64,000 nt of DNA from Rugosimonospora acidiphila. Its GTDB lineage: Bacteria; Actinomycetota; Actinomycetes; Mycobacteriales; Micromonosporaceae. The translations under genes and the position numbers were made by a program. Where the stretch lies: the NCBI RefSeq assembly GCF_039543385.1, contig NZ_BAABJQ010000003.1, positions 62,001 through 126,000 on the forward strand. Direction: 5' to 3'. Every line of letters starts with the position of its first letter. Position 1 is the stretch's first letter. A model generated the notes under the pieces. That model searched no databases. It saw only the letters and a program-made list of their open reading frames with translations, and was not told the origin of the DNA. Positions 60,127 to 64,000 of this stretch are shown piece by piece.

Positions 60127-61011
60127 ATGAGCGAACAGACCGAGCTGGGTCGGTTCCTGCGGGCCCGCCGGAGCCGAATCCGGCCCGACGACGTCGGTCT
60201 ACCGACCGGGACCGGATACCGCCGCACCCCGGGACTACGCCGGGAGGAGCTGGCCGCGCTCGCTGGCGTGAGCATCGACTACTACACCCGCCTGGAGCGC
60301 GGCAAAGAGACCCGCCCCAGCCCCGCCGTTGTCGATGCCCTGGCCAACGCACTGCGCTTGGACGACGAGGAGCACGGGTACCTACGCGAACTCGCCATCC
60401 AGGCCGCCCGCCGAGCCCCGCAACCGCGGCCGCAACCCTCGCGCACCGTCCGGCCCACGATGGAATTGCTCCTGGAGACGCTGCGACCCAACCCGGCCTA
60501 CGTCGTCAGCCGCACGAACGACCTTCTCGCCGCCAATCCCGGCGGCATACGCCTGCTGCACGGCATGGCTGACTGGCCGCCGCGGCAGCGCAACACGATC
60601 AGGTATACGTTCCTGCACCCAGCCGCCCGCGACCTGTTTCCTGACTGGGAGCGAAAGGCCAAGGGGTGCGTCGCGCAGCTACGGGCCGTCGCGGGCACCG
60701 ACCCGGACGCGCCGGACCTCGCGGCACTCGTCGGTGAGCTGATCGTCAAGAGTCCGGACTTCAACCGGCTGTGGGAACGGTACGAGGTGCGTGCCATCGG
60801 TGACGGCTCGAAGACCTTCCGCCACCCCGTCGTCGGTACCATGACGCTCAGCCATGAGGTGCTGACTCTCAACCGTACCGAGGGGCACCGGCTGGTGATC
60901 TATATGGCACCTCTGGGCGGCCCCGAGCACGACGCCATGACGCTGCTCGACTTCGCCACTGACACGGCCGAAAAGCTCGCCGACACGGTCAGCGCGTCCT
61001 TCATGGCCTGA
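60127..61011 (+). CDS. XRE-family regulator with MmyB-like ligand-binding domain
   Basis: A 294-residue regulator. The N-terminal helix-turn-helix (about 8-75) with GLRREELAALAGVSIDYYTRLERG is characteristic of the MmyB-type family; the C-terminal domain (about 110-290) is the MmyB-like ligand pocket, with YVVSRTNDLLAANPGG and FLHPAARDLFPDWERKA. ATG 60127 lies just before the fold. It is divergent from the DHA2 exporter, which is the usual arrangement for regulator and target. Confidence 0.9.
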   Translation: MSEQTELGRFLRARRSRIRPDDVGLPTGTGYRRTPGLRREELAALAGVSIDYYTRLERGKETRPSPAVVDALANALRLDDEEHGYLRELAIQAARRAPQPRPQPSRTVRPTMELLLETLRPNPAYVVSRTNDLLAANPGGIRLLHGMADWPPRQRNTIRYTFLHPAARDLFPDWERKAKGCVAQLRAVAGTDPDAPDLAALVGELIVKSPDFNRLWERYEVRAIGDGSKTFRHPVVGTMTLSHEVLTLNRTEGHRLVIYMAPLGGPEHDAMTLLDFATDTAEKLADTVSASFMA

Positions 61012-61054
61012 GCCCGACAGCCGGTTGAGTCCAGAATCGGAGCCGGCAGAGCCC

Positions 61055-61735
61055 TCACTCAGCGACGCCAAGGTTGGCGAGGTTGTTACGGATGGCCGCG
61101 ACGGTGGTTTCTTCGGCGTGGTCGACGCCAAGACGGGTGAGGATATCGAGGGCGTGTTGCCAGTGTGTGCGGGCCTGTTCAGGTTGGCGCAGCGCCAGGT
61201 GGGCGCGGGCGAGCCCGTCATGGGCGCGGGCCTGGTCGTTGGGCTGGCCCAGTTCGGTGGCGAGCACCAGCGCCTGGTGGTGATGGGTGAGGGCGGTCTC
61301 CGGGTTACCGGTTGCGTGCTGTAGTCGGCCGAGTCCTTGCCATGCTTCGAACTGCCAGGTGCGATGGCCGCATTGCTGGGCGATGCCGAGCAGCTGTTGG
61401 TAGTGCTCGGTGGCCTGCTGGTACCGGCCCTGTGCCAGGTGAATACCGGCGAGGCCGATCAGCGCCAGCAGCTCGCCGAGGTGGTGTCCATGAACGCGGG
61501 CGAGGCGCAGCGCCTGCCAGTAGTAGTCGGTGGCTTGCTCGAAACGACCCTGCACCCGGTGGATTACGCCGAGGCCGGCCAGTGCGGTCTGCTCGGCACT
61601 GAGGTGGCCGGTGACGCGTGCCAGGTGCAGCGCCCGCAGGTGGTGGTCGCTGGCTTGCCCATACCTGCCCTGGGCGCGGCGGACTACGCCGAGGCCGTTC
61701 AGCGCCTGCAGTTCGCCCGGGATGGTGGCTCATGG
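61055..61735 (-). pseudogene. Detached TPR tail of the SARP regulator (out of frame)
   Basis: This frame continues the TPR array of the SARP gene (blocks such as GELQALNGLGVVRRAQGRYGQ, then QGRFEQATDYYWQALRLARVHG) but one base out of phase with it. The switch falls at about 61716-61720, in a CCCGGG run; deleting one base there would restore the reading frame from HHPG to ELQAL. It ends properly with LTRLGVDHAEE and TGA 61055-61057. Whether the shift is real or a sequence error cannot be decided here. Confidence 0.75.
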
Positions 61736-64000
61736 TGGGGGCGAGCCGCAGAGCCCGCTCCAGGTGATCGGTGGCTTGTTCGTACCGGCACTGCAAGAGA
61801 TGGACCTGGCCGAGACCCGCGAGTGCGTCCAGTTCGGCCGTCTGGTGGCCGATGGTGGGGGCGAGCTCCAGCGCCTGCTGGTAGTGGTCGATGGCATGGT
61901 CGTACCGGCCCTGTAGCCGGTGGACGTGGCCGAGGCCGGTCAACGCGTCCAGCTCGGCTGCCTGGTCGCCGGTGGCGCGTGCGGTGCTCAGCGCCTGCTG
62001 TTGCAGGGTTTCGGCGGCATGGAGTCGGCCGCGGGTGCGCAGGTGGCGGTGCAGGATGGCCGATACGTGCAGCAGGTGTGCCGGCCTGCCGTGTTCGACC
62101 GCGTGTCTCGCGGTGGCCAGCTGGTTGGGCAGCTCGCTGTCCAACCAGCCAAGCGCCGCCGCCGGGTGGGGCAGGGTGGGGCTGGGGGTGCGCGCGGGTG
62201 GAACCCGCGGACGGTGTTCACGCTCGTACGGGTAGGCGGCGTCCATGGCCGCCGCGGCGGTATGCCGGTAGTAGCCGAGGAGGCCGTCCAGGGCCATGCG
62301 CCGGCTGTGTTCGGTTTCGTCCCGGGTCGCGGTGTGGGCGGCGTGGGCGCGGGTCAGGTCGTGGAACCGGTATCGGCCCGGGGCGGGTTCCTGCAGGAGG
62401 TGGGCCTCCAGCAGCTGCTCAAGTACCCGGCCCCCCTCCCGGAGGGTGCCATCGAGCAGCGCGGCCGCGGCGTACGCGTCGATGTCTGGACCGGGGTGCA
62501 GACCCACCAGCCGGTACCCGCGTCGCAGATCGTCGCTGAGGTCACGGTAGGACAGGTCGAGCGCGGCGGTGACGCTGCGCCGCCCGGCCTCCAACTCGAC
62601 CAGCCGGTGCCGCTCATCGCGCAGCCGCTGTACGAGATGGTCCAGGGTCCAGGTGGGGTGGGAGCGTAACCGGGCCGCGGCTATCCGGATCGCCAGCGGC
62701 AGCCGGCCGCACAGCTCGACCAACTCGGCCGCCACGTCCGGTGACTGACCGAACAGCCGGCTTTCACCGGCGGTTTGGCGCAGCAGGGTGATGGCGTCGG
62801 GCAGTGGCAGGGTGTCCAGCGACAGGGTGTGGGTGTGGTCGAGCCCGGCCAGCCGGCGGCGGCTGGTGACCAGCACCACGCAACCAGGCGCGCCGGGTAG
62901 CAGTGGGGTCACCTGGCTTTCGGTCGCGGCGTTGTCCAGCACGATCACCATGCGTTGATCGGCCAGCCGGCTGCGGTACAACCCGGCACGTTGGTCGAGG
63001 TTGGCGGGGATCCGGTCTCCGGCCATCCCGAGCGCGCGAAGCATCTGGTCCAGCGCCTCGCCCGGCTCGACCGGCGCCACACCATCGGTGTAGCCGTGCA
63101 GATCGATGAACAACTGCCCGTCAGGGTACCGGTCGACCATCTGGTGTGCGGCATGCACTGCCAGGGCGGTCTTGCCCACGCCGGCCATTCCGTCGATAGC
63201 GGTAATCACTACCGTGGACGCATCGTGGATCTTCCCCAGGTCGGCCAGTTCCATGGCCCGACCGGTGAATAGCTGAGGCGGGGCGGGCAGCTGCCTGGGC
63301 ACCTGATGCGACGGGCCTGCTGGCGACGCGTCGGGCGGCAGGCTCCGCGCCGCGGGCACCCGGCGCGGAGCCTCATCGCTCAGCACCGCGTGCCGCAGCT
63401 CACGCAGTTGCGGTGTGGGATCTACACCCAACTCGTCAACCAACCGGCGTCGCAACCGCTCGTAGCAGCCCAACGCGTCGGCCCGGCGACCCAGCGCGGC
63501 ATACAACCGAATCGGCCAGCCGTGCAATGGCTCGTCAAGGGTCCGGGCCGCGACGCCCTCCTCGACGACAGCGAGGGCGTCGCCGGGAGTACCGCGACAC
63601 AAGGCCGCGTCCGCGAACCACGCCACCACCGCCCACCGCTCCTCGACCAACGCGGCGACCAGCGGGTGACTGGCCAACAGCGGCACGTCCGCCACCGGCG
63701 TGGCCTGCCACAGCCGCAGCGCCTCCTCCGCCGCCGCGGCGCACGCATCATGGCCACCGGACCGGTGCGCCTCCCGCGCCACCGCCACAAGCCGGCGGAA
63801 CCGCAACACGTCGACCTCGTCATCGACCAGCCGCAGCAGGTACCCATCACCAGAACGCGTGAGCACCCCACTCGGCGCCCGCGCGACCCGCTCCGGATCC
63901 AGCGACCGCCGCAGATGCATGATGTAGGTCTGGATGACGTTCGCAGCGTGCCGCGGCGGGTCATCACCCCACAACGCCGAGACCAGGGCGTCGCGCGACA
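61305..64000 (-). CDS. SARP/AfsR-like regulator (BTAD, NB-ARC, TPR), partial and frameshifted
   Basis: Only the gene end beyond the right edge is missing: the frame enters with the end of the OmpR-like DNA-binding domain (ALWGDDPPRHAANVIQTYIMHLRRSLDPER). Next come the BTAD domain (RFRRLVAVAREAHRSGG, LHGWPIRLYAALGRRADAL), an NB-ARC ATPase with Walker A GMAGVGKTAL and Walker B-like MVIVLDNA, and TPR repeats. After LAPTMSHHPG the frame is wrong: the rest, down to the stop at 61305, is nonsense, while the true tail lies in the other frame. Such proteins activate antibiotic or morphogenesis genes. Confidence 0.85.
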   Translation of the reverse strand, partial: SRDALVSALWGDDPPRHAANVIQTYIMHLRRSLDPERVARAPSGVLTRSGDGYLLRLVDDEVDVLRFRRLVAVAREAHRSGGHDACAAAAEEALRLWQATPVADVPLLASHPLVAALVEERWAVVAWFADAALCRGTPGDALAVVEEGVAARTLDEPLHGWPIRLYAALGRRADALGCYERLRRRLVDELGVDPTPQLRELRHAVLSDEAPRRVPAARSLPPDASPAGPSHQVPRQLPAPPQLFTGRAMELADLGKIHDASTVVITAIDGMAGVGKTALAVHAAHQMVDRYPDGQLFIDLHGYTDGVAPVEPGEALDQMLRALGMAGDRIPANLDQRAGLYRSRLADQRMVIVLDNAATESQVTPLLPGAPGCVVLVTSRRRLAGLDHTHTLSLDTLPLPDAITLLRQTAGESRLFGQSPDVAAELVELCGRLPLAIRIAAARLRSHPTWTLDHLVQRLRDERHRLVELEAGRRSVTAALDLSYRDLSDDLRRGYRLVGLHPGPDIDAYAAAALLDGTLREGGRVLEQLLEAHLLQEPAPGRYRFHDLTRAHAAHTATRDETEHSRRMALDGLLGYYRHTAAAAMDAAYPYEREHRPRVPPARTPSPTLPHPAAALGWLDSELPNQLATARHAVEHGRPAHLLHVSAILHRHLRTRGRLHAAETLQQQALSTARATGDQAAELDALTGLGHVHRLQGRYDHAIDHYQQALELAPTIGHQTAELDALAGLGQVHLLQCRYEQATDHLERALRLAPTMSHHPGRTAGAERPRRSPPRPGQVWASQRPPPAGAAPGTRHRPPQCRADRTGRPRRNPPGAGSFRASHRLLLAGAAPRPRSWTPPRRAAGADRPRRYSPGTGPVPAGHRALPTAARHRPAMRPSHLAVRSMARTRPTTARNR

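Overview
The window is very GC-rich, codons end mostly in G or C, GTG starts are common, and several genes appear to have leaderless promoters (a TANNNT box 6-7 nt before the start codon). With the gene content (SARP-type regulator, LPXTG surface protein, DUF4012 protein, large CtpH/CtpI-like P-type ATPase, CGNR regulator) this indicates a chromosomal segment of a filamentous actinomycete, plausibly Micromonosporaceae; the genus is an inference. I see no rRNA, tRNA, CRISPR array, phage or complete insertion sequence.

Layout. 1-12 kb: sugar-related genes: a LacI regulator, then a Gfo/Idh/MocA oxidoreductase, a DUF6807 (PmoA-like) protein and a cupin protein in one direction; an APC permease and a secreted GH127-type beta-L-arabinofuranosidase in the other; a zinc alcohol dehydrogenase. 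11-18 kb: single genes (sirtuin, phytoene-desaturase-like oxidoreductase, SDR, ArsR regulator, alpha/beta hydrolase, HNH endonuclease). 18-32 kb: the most coherent locus, two divergent operons leaving one 187-bp region. Leftward run a serine hydrolase, a MurR/RpiR regulator, an L-Ala-D/L-Glu epimerase-like enzyme and a two-subunit FAD/Fe-S 2-hydroxyacid oxidase. Rightward run a complete peptide ABC transporter, MurQ and AnmK. Together they describe uptake and catabolism of cell-wall muropeptides; the oxidase is best explained as the sink for the D-lactate that MurQ releases. 32-35 kb: a DUF4012 protein with an LPVTG-anchored surface protein, and an FMN reductase. 35-46 kb: a 1544-residue P-type ATPase whose first half is a degenerate copy of the second, CBS and DUF2231 proteins, class I fructose-bisphosphate aldolase and phosphoketolase. 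46-49 kb: a secreted multidomain GH3 beta-glucosidase behind a promoter bracketed by two LacI/CebR-type palindromes.

49-64 kb is more heterogeneous: a decayed MFS gene, a DUF3592-like membrane protein, a CGNR regulator divergent from a GAPDH gene with an inverted repeat between them, remnants of an alcohol dehydrogenase and an AraC regulator, a small HTH gene coupled to a double Clp-N protein whose promoter elements sit inside two palindromes, a possible zinc metallopeptidase, a DUF6924 protein, an unrecognised 446-residue protein, an MFS drug exporter divergent from an MmyB-type XRE regulator, and a frameshifted SARP/NB-ARC/TPR regulator running off the right edge.
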